This document shows positions 11,901-22,877 of a DNA stretch of 64,000 nucleotides, in pieces (position 1 is the first letter of the stretch; every line of letters starts with the position of its first letter). The DNA lies in contig OZ020267.1 of assembly GCA_963971225.1 (NCBI GenBank), forward strand, positions 31,107,298 to 31,171,297, in the 5' to 3' direction. The position numbers and the translations under genes are program-made. This DNA comes from Melieria omissa. Taxonomy: Eukaryota; Arthropoda; Insecta; Diptera; Ulidiidae. The notes beneath the pieces are model-generated. The model ran no database searches and had not been told where the DNA came from. It saw nothing but the letters and a program-made list of their open reading frames with translations.

Positions 11901-14900
11901 TTTGCCATATTTAACAGTTCCCAGTACGCGTAAAATAACCCCAAAAAATCACACAGAACGTGAGTTAACCAAACGCATATTACACTGCACTGAATCGTTT
12001 TTCCACGCTGTTTTTAAAACCATACTCCGTTTTTATGTAACAGCCCTAGTTTTAGCAAAAAATGGGCGTGTCCCTTTTTTGAATTCTCCCCGCTCTTTTT
12101 TTTCGTTTTCGACTGTAATTTCTGAACCAATAATCCGATCGACATCATTTTTATCTCGTTGCACTTACAACATTCCACGCCATCTTTTCTGACATTACCA
12201 ATTTTATGCGTTCTAAATTGGCGTTGAAGTAAGGTTTCAAAGTAGGAAAATGTTGAATTTCTAGGCGTTTTTTCTGATGGCAAAAATTTTACAGATGTTT
12301 CATAAATCAAGTTACGACGTATATGACTATCTTAAGAAGAAACATCAAGCAATACAACACAGCCAAACTATTTGGTGGAATACACATTCGCAACGAAATA
12401 ATAGCAAAAATGTACCATAGTCATTTTCATCACTTTTCATACTTTTTCCTTAAAAAATTAGGAGCCTCAAAATATGCTCTTTTATATGTTCCATTTATAG
12501 TCTGGAATACAAACAAAAACCAAAAAGATTTTGAATTGCTCGAAACAAAACAAAAATTAAAAACTTTGCATATTTTCAGGTCCCTAATTTTTGAAGGAAA
12601 AAGTATGAAAATTGATGAAAATGGCTATGGTACCTTTTTGCTATTATTTCGATGCGAATGTGTATTCCGCCAAATAGTGGTTGTGTTGTAATGTTTGGTG
12701 TGTCGGCTTTCATTATACACCTGAATCGTTAATTGATTTACGAAAATTGTGTATGTTTTTGACCATCAAAGAAAACGCCCTAAAATTCCATATTTTCGGG
12801 CCTTGAGGTCCAATTACCGCGGAATTTTAAAACTTATAAAAATTAGTTGCATCGGAAAAGAAGCCGTGCGGTGTTGTTATTGCGATAAGGTGAAAATCAG
12901 TTTTTTGGTTTAGAAATTACGATCAAAAATATGGAAAAAGTAGAGGAAAAACTGAAAAGATTACACGATACCTATATCTCACTAACTAGAGCTGCTAGAA
13001 AAAATCTGAGGATAGATTCGAAGTCAGCGCACCCAAATTAGTAAGAAACAGTAGAAAAACTCCATGCAACAGAAAAAAGTGTTTTTTTGTTGTGCTGTGT
13101 TATTTTTCCCATTTTACAATATCCCAGAACTTTACTAAAAAATACTTCAGATTCAGTAGGTGGAGTGACAACCATCTTTGGCTCTAAGGTTAGGAAACGT
13201 TTGTAAGGATTGTTTACACTAACCTAACCTAAAAAACTACAGAGATTCAGTTCCTGGGTCTTGGTGGTTTCAAACCACTGCATTTAAAACAATAGAAAAT
13301 TAATAATTTTATGTAGAGAGATGTATGAATAACCACTTCAAGTTGTCCAACTTGGCCACAATTTGAAATTCTTACTTACTAGCACTCAGCTTGCTCAAGT
13401 TATCCTTTCACTTTACAGTTCGCGGTGGTGGCATTGTATTTCCCGATCAACTTCACCATATGCGACATCGTCGAGCAGATGAAGTGACAACATCACGCGA
13501 CCAACCAACCATCTCGCTGAGTACGCGTTGGCGGGGCACCAGCGGGCAGTCGGCCAGCGACTCCTACATTCCATACAACAATGTGCCAATGGGTGCCACA
13601 CATCACAACGGACGCCTGTTCATCACAATGCCGCGACGCCGCACCGGAATACCATCCACTCTCAACTACATAGACCTGCGCAGAGACGGCAACAAGAAGA
13701 GTCCGAAGCTGACTGCCTATCCGAACTTTGAAATGAACTACCTGAATGTGAGTTAAATTTGGCAGAACTTGGCTCGAGCTAATGCGCAACAACTGAATCA
13801 TTCTTTTGATTTGTAGCCAAATTTGGTGCCCAATCCCAATGCCATTGTTTCGGTGTACCGCACCTCGGTGGACGCATGCAAGCGGTTGTGGTTCATCGAC
13901 ACCGGCATGCTGGAGTATCCCAGTGAGTTGGCAACTATTATTAAAAAATTGTGCTAATCAAACTTATGACAGATAATCGCACGCAGCTGCAGCGTCCCTC
14001 GATTTGGATTGTGGATCTGACCAATGATCGCGTGCTGCACCGCTTCGAAATTCCGCAGAGTGTGGTGGAGACTGGGCGCGGCCTGGCCAGCATTACAATC
14101 GATATGAAGCCACAGCAGTGTGGCGACGCGTTTGCCTACATACCCGATCTGCTCTACAATCAGCTTTACGTCTATAGGTGAGCCGTAGGGCACAACCACT
14201 GTTGCATGTTCTGCTGCTTACTGTCCTTTATTTCGTTGCTCACACAGCCTGCGCAGCGATCGCATTTGGACTTTCTCGCACAACTATTTCAACTTTGACC
14301 CCATTGCTGGCGATCTGCACATTGGCGGCCAGAGTTTCCGCTGGGACGATGGCATTTTCTCCATCACGTTGGGTCCTTACGCTGCGGACGGTTATCGCAC
14401 TGTGTTGTTCCATCCGATGGCAAGCAACAACGAGTTTGCCGTCAACAGCCGCGTGCTACAGAACGAAGCTAATGCCGCGCGATCGGATCATGGCATGGAC
14501 TTTACGTTGCTGGGCAGTCGGGGCCTCGAGCATCAGTCGACGATGCACGAATACGATGCGCTCACCGGCAACGTTTTCTATGCAGAGATTCAGCGCAACG
14601 GCGTCGGCTGCTGGAACACGAACAAACCGTTTTCGGCGGAAAATCATGGCGCAGTGGCGCAGGATCCGCAGCGCATGATCTACCCCAGCGATTTAACGGT
14701 GAGTCGCTGATATGTTTATGATTTGAAACTTTGTCGTAAACTGTTCGGAATGTTTTGCAGATCGATGAGGAGGGCACCATGTGGGTCATGACCAACTCGA
14801 TGCCAATTTTCATTTACGCGAACTTGGACCCGTCTGTTGTGAATTTCCGCGTTTGGAAACAGAACGTTTTCAGGGCAGTGGAGAATACGGCATGCGCGCC

Positions 14901-14904
14901 GTAA
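5942..14904 (+). CDS. Yellow / major royal jelly family secreted protein
   Basis: Six exons: 5942-6113, 13419-13747, 13817-13922, 13973-14177, 14248-14698, 14761-14904. All junctions are GT-AG, all phases agree, and the product is 468 residues, normal for the family. Residues 1-27 form a cleavable signal peptide, followed by [10 protein letters not shown], the conserved start of mature Yellow proteins. A Gly-rich and then Arg/Ser-rich insert of about 45 residues precedes [10 protein letters not shown]. Other hallmarks are [43 protein letters not shown] and the late [11 protein letters not shown]. These belong to the six-bladed beta-propeller of the MRJP domain. Members act outside the cell in cuticle pigmentation, hardening or egg-coat formation; which paralogue this is (d, e or another) is not settled. 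AATAAA at 15075-15080 may be its poly(A) signal. Intron 1 (7.3 kb) is packed with transposons. Confidence 0.95.
6389..7392 (+). mobile_element. piggyBac-like remnant
   Basis: A 1004-bp element bounded by TTAA at both ends, with imperfect inverted termini TTAACCCTCGGATGG and its counterpart TTAACCCTTCGATGGG. A frame at 6837-7046 ends in a Cys/His cluster (CTIC, CQQC, HKCHKC) typical of the C-terminal zinc ribbon of piggyBac transposases. The catalytic part is gone. A perfect 16-bp palindrome TCGTCTGGCCAGACGA occurs at 6410-6425, around 6600-6613, and at 7330-7345. The middle and right copies lie in a longer inverted repeat of about 36 bp. It sits in intron 1 of the Yellow-family gene. Confidence 0.85.
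7650..7994. repeat. Foldback element, ~115-bp arms
   Basis: The left arm (7650-7770) and right arm (7870-7994) are inverted copies. They share CACTTCACTTTTCTCCTACA near their outer ends and an AT-rich interior. The arms are about 85% alike by eye. No coding frame is present and no target duplication was found. Confidence 0.75.
7995..9337. other. Intronic AT-rich stretch, no supported feature
   Basis: This part of Yellow-gene intron 1 has an open frame at 8478-8903, but it lacks an ATG start and protein-like composition, and it overlaps another frame on the minus strand. Neither matches a family I know. It may be old transposon debris. Confidence 0.35.
9340..10082 (+). mobile_element. mariner element, internally deleted
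   Basis: A 743-bp element with TIRs of about 28 bp starting TCAGGTGTACAACTTTGCTT, flanked by TA at 9338-9339 and 10083-10084. A transposase frame starts at ATG 9511, with a helix-turn-helix segment ending near [13 protein letters not shown]. It then jumps, around 9712, straight to the C-terminal part beginning RPHVAKVV and holding [17 protein letters not shown], the third catalytic Asp region of the mariner DD34D triad. The middle third, with the first two Asp residues, is missing, and the N-terminal part also carries a frame disruption. It is a non-autonomous copy that keeps both ends. Confidence 0.93.
10659..11185. mobile_element. piggyBac-type MITE, TTAA-flanked
   Basis: A 527-bp element running from TTAACCCTTTCGGTA to its inverted partner ACCGAAAGGGTTAA, with TTAA at 10659-10662 and 11182-11185. 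An 18-bp perfect palindrome CTATGCCATATGGCATAG lies at 11150-11167, 14 bp inside the right TTAA. A second, partial copy is at 48151-48352. It is non-coding. Confidence 0.85.
11186..12349. other. Intronic stretch, nothing recognised
   Basis: Still within intron 1 of the Yellow-family gene. Several open frames occur on both strands but none has a protein-like pattern or bounding splice sites. Confidence 0.35.
12350..12694. repeat. Foldback element, ~115-bp arms
   Basis: The left arm (12350-12474) and right arm (12581-12694) are inverted copies that share GGAATACACATTCGCA and AATAATAGCAAAAA. The arms are about 90% alike by eye. The open frame across the element is a by-product of the repeat. 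Confidence 0.8.
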
Positions 14905-15717
14905 CCACATAATACACTTTAGTACATACTCACTTTGCTTACTGCATAAATAAGGAGAATCTGTTTAGTATTTTAAGTACCGATAAACGTGAGATTTTTA
15001 TGTGTTTTTGCTTTTAATTTTATCATGTTTGAATGAGAATTTACATGTAAACAAAAGCCATGCAAATAATCGTAAATAAATCGTAAATCTCATCCATGGT
15101 GTTTCGTTAAGGTTACAAAATACAAAACAGTTTATCACGTTGCCATATGCGATTAGGGGGAGTTAACTAAAATTACAGGCACTAAAATATTGCATGATAA
15201 TTTCGGATAAATATCAAATCAGCATTGTCAAAGGAAAAACCTACGAGTACAACGAATAGTAAAAAAAGTTGTTTTCTAAATGTAATTTCTTGTTCCGTAC
15301 GCTCCTTTCAATTCAGTTAAAATTTTTTTAAATGCCTAAATAGTCTTGTCTAATACAGATTTGTGGATTTCTGAATAAAAGTTCTATGTCTATATATAAG
15401 AGCCCTCTATATATGTGTATATATAATCGGTTTTATATGTATATGCTGGGATTATGAGTTTGTAAAAATATATGTGCTTCATATACGCCGGTCAATATAT
15501 ACCTTTCTTTACAATGCAATACACTTGCAAGTTCCTTTTACTGACTATGTCACTACAATATTGAATGAAAACGGTATAGAAAAGTAAGTGGAATGATTAC
15601 AATTAGTAACTGTATCTTTTACGCTTATATAGAATATGCGGCATGCAATTCCGATGCTTCTTGCTTATGATGAGCCATATGCGCCGTGTGTATCGCACTG
15701 CGCCGTATTGCAACAAA
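14905..15717. other. Convergent intergenic region
   Basis: This holds the 3' UTRs of the Yellow-family gene (+) and the PH-PDZ gene (-), which converge here with stop codons 0.8 kb apart. AATAAA occurs at 15075-15080 and again in the plus sense near 15373. No other gene is seen. Confidence 0.5.
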
Positions 15718-18700
15718 TCACTGAACAAGGTAGTCCTTATAGCCGCGCAGCGATTTCAGCTGCTTCTTCAGTTTCGCAATCAAGTCGGACGGCTGCACCA
15801 GTATCGAAATATCACGTCCTACCGAGTTCAGACGATCGCGTATCTCATTATCCTTGAAGAATAAATTCAACGGTCGTCCATTGATCTCAGTGAGTACCCA
15901 GAAAGTGAGCGTTAAGCCATCACAAGACTGCGCCTGTAATTTTAATTTACATGTTAATACAATAAAAATTGTTGTTTGCCAAAAAGTTCACCTTTGGCGG
16001 CAGTCCGTGGCGTGCGGCCAAACTGTTGGGCACAACGTCCACAATGGTCGACGTATTGCCATCGCGTATGAGCCCCAGACATTGGCCTTCGCGTTCCCTT
16101 CGTATGGCATAGCCGCGTCCAAAGGGAATCCGACGCACGAGCACCTCAACCTGTACAACAACAAGAAGATGACTGGGGTGTGGCGGAGAATTTTGTTTGC
16201 CTACTCACAAAAAGTGTGTTAGTATTGCGTATGATTTTATTTGCCTCCGCCGCGACATTGATTGAAATGCCAGCAATCGACAGCAGCTGATCGCCGATGT
16301 GCAGGGCATTGTAGAGCACCGGGTGTTCTTTCTGCTTCCAGCCAGCCACCCTAAAACAAAAAAAAAACACAAACAATTTCAATTGAAACCGAACTTGGAA
16401 CAGATGTGTGGCCATCGAGCTTACCAAACAGCACCGAACGCGTCCACCCAAGCAATGGAGCCCACACAGTCTTTGCGTCGCAGTTGCAAGCGCACGCCGC
16501 CGGGATGCATGATTTCGCGGCGCAGCTGCATCACTTGCTGCTCTCGCAGCGTCATACGTTTGGTCGCCGGCGAATTGCCGGTGGGCCCAGCCGCATTGGA
16601 CGGTCCGGGTGGCATGTTCCCAGTGCCGTTTTCCATGCTACGAAACGGCTGCGGTGGTTGCTGTATGCGCAAAGCGGCATAACCACCACCACCACAGCCG
16701 CGTCCGCCGGGAAACTCATTGTTGTTGGTGCCGCGGCCATTGTTGCGCGCATCGGACGTGGAAGAGCTACGCTTGCGTTGGTCCTGCAGCTCGGAGCTGG
16801 TGCGGCTCACAGATGCAGGCACGGCTGCATTGCCAACATCATCATTGTTATTGCTGGTTGTTGTTGCCAACGACTTGTTGGTGATAGCGTGTGACGCTTT
16901 CGACTTGCTCGCGCTCTGCTTTGGAAAATGGAAATCCCTGCGACTGGGGCGTGTTGTTATCACAGCTTCGGTTAGACCGCGTGTCAGGAAGGGGGGCCGC
17001 AGTGGTAGTGGTGGCTGCGAAGTTGTTGACGCACTGACAGGCGATGCAATGCGGCGCCGCTCCAAGGCGGGACTGCCGCCAACAATGTTCGCTCTGTTGC
17101 TGGTGGAAGCGGTTGATTGGATGGATTTATTGCGACTCTTGGACACGTTTGCAGCGGGTGTTGGCGTTTGTGTTGCTGCCGTTGACATCGACGACGTTTT
17201 TGGACGTCGCATTTCGGCAGTTGGTGTGGGTGAGGCGGGGGAGTTTGAGTTGGGATTGGCGGCTTCGGCAGCTGCCGTCTGACTAGTAATGGGAATCACC
17301 GCCTGGCATAAAGAAGCAAATTAATTTAGCTAAATAGCAAAAGCCCAATGAGGCACTTACTCCTGCTTGACGTTTCGGCGAATTCCACTGAGCAGACTGC
17401 GTCTTCGGCGACATAGACACCATCGTTGGAGCCGCGGACACAGTTGCCGTGGCTGCCGACGTGATCGGCACACTCGAGGATAAAAACACCTTTTCGTAGT
17501 GAATGCTACCGACGTTATGTTTCACCGCGGCATCACTATCCATGGTTGCGGCAGTTGCGAAAGCATTGTTCACAGTGATATTTGTGACGCCGGAGGTATT
17601 GGCGGATAGTATGATTTTCTTGGGCAGTTTCGGTGTGCCTGAAGTGACACTTTTAGCCGGCGTTGCGGCGATTGTGCTGGACGCTGCTGAGAAGCAAGTG
17701 CCGTAAATCGACACGCCACTGGACGTTTGTGGTATTGAAGTTGTTACAGTTGTTGTTGTTGTTGTTGCAGCATCGCCAACTACATGCACAGTGGTGATTT
17801 TTTGATGACTTGCTGTGGCCGCTGCTGCTGCAGTCACTTTTGCGCTTGTTGCAGCTGGCGACGGATGCTTCTTCACTGGAGTGGAATACTGATTTGCTGG
17901 CGCGCTGCCACCGACATGTTGATGACCACCAAGTACTTGGATTGTACTGCTGTTTGTTGCAATATTGGACGGAATGATTTGTACGTTACTTTTGTATTCA
18001 TGTTGCTTGGCTTTGGCGGTCGTGGCTGCGCTTAGGGGTGTGTACGTTTCGGGAAATTTGAAAATCTCTGCGGTTATGTGCTTCGACGGCAATTTGGGTT
18101 TGGATGTGGGCTCGGCTGGGGTCTCATTGGCGGCTGTTGCTGTCGACACTTGTATGATTGTGATGTTGGTTTTGTCCGCTTCAGCAGCATTCGCCACTGT
18201 GGGCGTGCTGGATGAGCGCGTGGTCGGCATGGATGTGGTCGTTGCGGTGGTCGTTACTGGGATCGTCGAATCGGAACTGATTTCTAGTTCGGTGATGTTA
18301 TTGCTACTGGATGTCGTAAGAGCCTCATGTGGCTGCGAACTTAGCTTAGAGGTTTGCTTGTGCGAGCCGCTTCTGCGAGTCTCATCGGCGGCGCCGGCAG
18401 ACAGGGATCGTGATGTTTGGGGTCTGTGGGAAAAGAATAGAAGAAAGAATTATATAATAGTTGCATTGGCAGCTTGAAATCGAGTTTAGTTAAATAATTT
18501 TAATTTAATAATTACACACACTACACATTGAATAACTCACAACTTATTTTAATTGAATAATCATTACTTAATTTAAATTGAATCTGATTAGTCGAAATTA
18601 TTGACTTTTACTCTACGCATTGCCGCACGAAATGGCTATCGAAAATTCAATTTTCGAATATTTTCAACCAGCAATACGTGTTTTTGTTATCATTTTATTA

Positions 18701-21700
18701 AACTAAATCGAACGAATCAAATAGTCTTTTTCAGCACTTTTTCACAACTGACCGCACAGCAATCCATCAATCATCATGTACGATGTGTACAACGAGAGCA
18801 ACGACAGCTCCGAGTACGAGATGAACTCGGACACGCTGGACATGCTCTACAAGCAGCAGCTGCACACACTGCGCGACCTGGTCTTCCGGCAGAACTACAC
18901 AACCGACATAGAGCTCTGTCGCAAGTGGCTGAAGGTCTTCAGCAAGACCAGCAAGGCCGAGAAGATGGCGCGCAATTGCCTGTGCTCGCTGATGCAGCAG
19001 CAGTTGCTGGAGTACGGCATGCTCGGCGAGCCGTTCACTAATCTGAACAACTGCAACCGCGACTTGGAGCGGGTGTTGCGCGAGTTGGACGAGCAAAGCA
19101 GCGGAAGCGTCATCTTCCACGACCAGATGATCCCCATGCGCACCTTCCGCTCGCACCAGGCACATTTCATTCAGCAGCAACCGCACTCCCTAACGCGGGA
19201 AAATATTCGCCAAGTTTACGGCGGCTGCGGTTGCGCCGGCGCCATATGCACTTGCGGCAACTACACCGCCAACGGAATGATGCTGAGCGTTGGCGAGTAC
19301 GATGAGCGCCAAGCGGTACCGCCGGCCCATGTGACCACTGACGTCTATCGCTATAGCGGGTTGGAGTGCTTGGAGGAGGAGTATGTCGGCGATATGGGTG
19401 CTGCGGGTGAGCCCGCCGCGGGTTGCAAAATCATCAATGAGCTGTCCATCGAATGCGAGGACAACGAGAATCAGGTCAAGAACGTTGCGCTTAAGCGGGA
19501 GTTGGAAGCTGTGCGGCTGCAGCTCACCGAGAAGCAGATTGAGAACGCGCGCCTCAAAGAGATTGCCGAAAAGTATCAACTCGAGAATACCACGTACGAG
19601 GAGACCTTCGACAATGTGCAGAAACTGCTGCTCGCTGCCATTCGGAAAACGCTGAGCGGGCTCAGCAGCGATGACAAGCAGCAATTTCCCTTTAAAATAT
19701 TTGAGGGTATCTTTTGCGATTTTATGGACAGTGTCGAGTTTACCAAAAGTGTGAGAGAGTTTGATAATGAATTCCAGCAGCTGCTCGTCAAGCATATGGA
19801 ACAAGCGGTGGACAAGCAAAAGAAGGACATACTGCGACGTATTTGCCAAAAGCACGGAAAGAAGCGCGCAAAAATGAAACACATGTACGAGCGACAGCTG
19901 CGGGTGCAGAGCTGGGCGCAACGACTCCAGCTGAAGCTGGTTAAGCTGAAATGTTTCTCGTCGCTCAGGGAGATGTTCATCAAAGCACAATCGCAGAGCG
20001 GTCGGGAGGACCACATGTGGAAGATGCTGCGGGTACTGGAGGAGAAATACCAAAGTGTGGTCGATGAGATCCAGTAGCCGTGCATATTGAGTAGATTTTA
20101 TTCTGATATATTTAAGGTTGCAATATTTTTACAATTTTAGTTTTTAACTATATATATTTTTCTAACACTACAAATGATAACAATTGTGCTACTCACCGCG
20201 ATTGAGACGGGCGCTCGGCATGTATAAGATTTTCCCAATTTCTGATTTGGTCTGGAAAATAGAATGGAAAGAAAATTGAACGATCAATGTTAATAAAAGA
20301 AGCAAATATGTTTAGCATTTTATATTTTTTTTCGTTTTTAGTGCAAAAATCATATCTTGGATTGCACTCAACTTCATATTAATAATTCAATTCTTTTAGT
20401 GATAATTTTCCATGCCAATACGCCGCCTTCTGAGCCCTATTACTAAACTGAATACAAGCCACTCTGCTGACAATTACCTGCTGATGCGCGATTGCCAACG
20501 CCAATGTCGACCCGCACGCTGTTATCCGTGAGAGCTCCTGTTGCACTGTGCTCTCTGCACGATTTGCGCAGCAGTCGTGACAGAAGCTCCTGCTGGAAAT
20601 CATCGTCACTTAAGTCTGGCTCGCTGAACAAGTTGTCCTCCTCAAAGCAGTCTACAAAGTTTGAATCTTCTCCGGCGGCTGCCACGCCGTTCAGCTGCTC
20701 ACTGTAGGCACTGATCGGGTCCGAAAGCATGTTGAGCAAATTTTGTGTCAGAGTGTTGGACATGGCCGAGAGCATGGGCGTGGGTGCAGCTGTTGTTACT
20801 GCCGCTGCGCTGTTGACCTGGTTAGCTGCCGTTGATGCGATTGATACGTTGCTGCTGCTGACGCTACTACTGCTGGTAGTGCGCGGAGTATACTGGCTTC
20901 CGTTGGAGTGCGATGCTGTGGTTGTTGGGAGTGCTGCTGAAGCGGTGTTGCATCTTGTTGTGGGCTCTACGTTTGTTTCAGCTGCTGTGATTGCTGTTTC
21001 CTGCTGAAGACTTGGTGGCACAACACGCTCGACACCAGGCACCAGTGCGGCTGGCACGGGCGGCGGCGCTGGCAGGGGCGACGTCGGATCACGCGTTGGC
21101 AGCAGCGGCGCCCGGATCTCAGGTAACTTGGTGTACAGATTCTCGCGCGGCGAAAGAATTTTCATTTCGCGCAGCTTCAAACGCAATGTCTCCACCCATT
21201 CTTGCATAATTTCCCTGCAAAGCGCAAGCAGCAAAGGCCAAATTAGAAATCAACACAAAACGCAAAGCAAGCAAATGAATTAATGAGTAAGCCAGCGATT
21301 GCGCCCATTGCGCGCAGCGCTGTTACGCTGTTACGACGAAATTGGGCAATCGCTGTGCAACGTACCATGACATGGCGTGGAAGCGCACCACCTCGTTGCT
21401 CAGCGTGACGACAAACTCGAATTCATGCGAGTTGGGTATGAGCGCGTGCGAGATGTGCAGTGTGTCCTGCATGGAGACAATCCACTCGGGGCTGTGCCCC
21501 GCTGCTTGTCGCGGCTCCGCGTACCCCTCCAACAGTGCTTCTGTGTCGTCGTGCACACAGAACACAACCCAGCTACGGTCGGATTTCTAAATGCAAAACC
21601 TTTTATTGCCTTTATCTCCTTTTTTGGGGCAGTTTTTATTGCGCTCACCTTCGGTCCCACAGTGATTTTCTTGCCCTCTGCCGTCAGACGTTTGAGCCAA

Positions 21701-21837
21701 GTGTTCTTGTGAATCTCGCGGAATTGCGCTGCGATCACAGCGCTGCTGCTGGGCGCCGCACCGCCCAATGTGCTGGACAAATGCGAGGTGGCGGGCGACG
21801 CCGGCGTAGCTGCCATGGACGATGAGCTGCTGGCCAT
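15718..21837 (-). CDS. PH domain and tandem PDZ domain scaffold protein
   Basis: Nine exons on the minus strand: 21837-21649, 21586-21366, 21214-20478, 20251-20197, 18423-17361, 17302-16425, 16350-16209, 16150-15992, 15933-15718. All are GT-AG and phase-consistent, 3660 bp in all, giving 1219 residues. The start is the first ATG after an in-frame stop. A Ser/Ala-rich N-terminus leads into a PH domain (about residues 42-148) with the invariant Trp at 137 in MSWEIMQEWV. A long Thr/Ser/Ala-rich, probably disordered region follows (about 150-1000). Two adjoining PDZ-like domains come next: about 1015-1100 (LHIGDQLLSIAG) and 1098-1195 (CLGLIRDG, VLTEINGRPL), then a short basic tail. PH domains bind phosphoinositides and PDZ domains bind C-termini, so a membrane-associated adaptor is likely. 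The exact orthologue is not recognised. A separate gene lies in its 1.77-kb intron. Confidence 0.93.
18776..20077 (+). CDS. Intronless nested gene, coiled-coil protein (DUF4485-like, tentative)
   Basis: A single 433-residue frame lies wholly inside intron 4 (18424-20196) of the PH-PDZ gene, on the opposite strand. The N-terminal 110 residues are helical, with CRKWLKVFSKTSKAEKMARN resembling the DUF4485 helix pattern; this match is from memory and tentative. Residues 135-170 contain a Cys/Gly-rich patch (GGCGCAGAICTCG). Residues 225-300 form a coiled coil with regular Leu/Val heptads, and the C-terminus is basic and helical. The codon pattern is strongly coding and GC-rich compared with the intron around it. 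Absence of introns fits retroposition into the host intron or a testis-type gene, but no expression data exist here. The ATG at 18776 is the first in frame. Confidence 0.88.
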   Translation: MYDVYNESNDSSEYEMNSDTLDMLYKQQLHTLRDLVFRQNYTTDIELCRKWLKVFSKTSKAEKMARNCLCSLMQQQLLEYGMLGEPFTNLNNCNRDLERVLRELDEQSSGSVIFHDQMIPMRTFRSHQAHFIQQQPHSLTRENIRQVYGGCGCAGAICTCGNYTANGMMLSVGEYDERQAVPPAHVTTDVYRYSGLECLEEEYVGDMGAAGEPAAGCKIINELSIECEDNENQVKNVALKRELEAVRLQLTEKQIENARLKEIAEKYQLENTTYEETFDNVQKLLLAAIRKTLSGLSSDDKQQFPFKIFEGIFCDFMDSVEFTKSVREFDNEFQQLLVKHMEQAVDKQKKDILRRICQKHGKKRAKMKHMYERQLRVQSWAQRLQLKLVKLKCFSSLREMFIKAQSQSGREDHMWKMLRVLEEKYQSVVDEIQ

Positions 21838-22614
21838 TGGCCGAGTCTCAGCAGCACCCAATTAAATCGATCGAAGCGTTTCGCGACTGGCGAAATTTCG
21901 ACTGCTGCACTGCAACGTTCCGCACACAACCCACACCAAACATTTGCGCGTCGGAAGACTTTGCGGTGACAGATTGGCAAGGTGCAATTTCGCAATTTGC
22001 TGCTTTGCGCTACTGTGCCTACTGAAAGTGCAAAGGAATGCGGAAATCCCTCGCAGGTTTTTAGCCAAAACGCACGTAGTGAGCGCGCATGCGGTGCGAT
22101 TCTCCAAATGCAGTTGTACAAACTTGAACTCGAGATTCCGCAATGCAAATGGAAATGTGCGATACGAATAAAACAACTTAACGACTTCCTCCTCGCCAGC
22201 TGCACTTGCACCTGCCCGCTCTGGTCAGCCTTGACACTTTCTGGTTGCGGTATAAGCCACTAAAAATCGGCCTCGTACAATGAATCGCTGCTGTACGTGT
22301 TATATTTTCACACTGGCCAGAGTTTTGGCTGTTTTTCGTTTAACCGAAAAGAACCACCAAACCAAACCAAATCACTTTTAATGCAGTAAATGATAAAACA
22401 AAAGCGGTCACCTAGCGAACACTAATTGCGCGACGCCATGTTTGCATTGCCAAATGTCTTATTTGTGACGTTGCCAGGTGACGGCAACTGTAACGGAGCT
22501 GCCATATACGTTGTTTTGCTTTCTTATCAGAAATTTCAAGTTGCAATCAGTTTTGCTATTATTCATATGAGAAAGATATTTTAATTTTGTTTATATACGT
22601 TTAAATATCACTTT
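21838..22614. other. 5' flank of the PH-PDZ gene
   Basis: GC-richer DNA between the PH-PDZ start codon and the retrotransposon insertion. It probably contains the 5' UTR and promoter. Overlapping open frames on both strands show no family pattern. Confidence 0.45.
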
Positions 22615-22838
22615 TGTAATGAGCACTGGGATGGATTTAAGTCCTTTTGATATAAACAACTGTGTAAACTTTTAAGACAAACTTTATTTGCGTGTTCTAA
22701 CAATGGCGTCACAAGTAAAAGTAAAAAGTAAAGGACCAGCATGAACTTAGCTGCAAGCCCGAGTTGCCACACTGCTTGACAAGCCCAACCACAACAGGGT
22801 TGCATTCACCATGGCACCACCTCCACCAATACACTACA
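22615..22838 (-). repeat. 3' LTR of the retrotransposon
   Basis: 224 bp with TG...CA ends, identical by eye to the copy at 27680-27903. On the element strand it holds AATAAA (complement of 22683-22688), a likely poly(A) signal. Confidence 0.95.
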
Positions 22839-22877
22839 ACTCGGCCTAACCTGACATTCAATCGACCTCGATTGCTT

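Noticed and set aside
16406..17282. Long plus-strand open frames across 16.4-17.3 kb
   Set aside because: They are antisense shadows of the GC-rich sixth exon of the PH-PDZ gene. The minus strand has in-phase splice sites and protein domains.
17503..18477. Plus-strand open frames opposite the Thr/Ser-rich exon
   Set aside because: Hydrophobic Val/Leu-rich products arise from reading ACN/GCN codons backwards; no start context or family supports them.
19190..20085. Long minus-strand open frames over the nested gene
   Set aside because: They are shadows of the 433-codon plus-strand gene, whose codon use and coiled coil are convincing.
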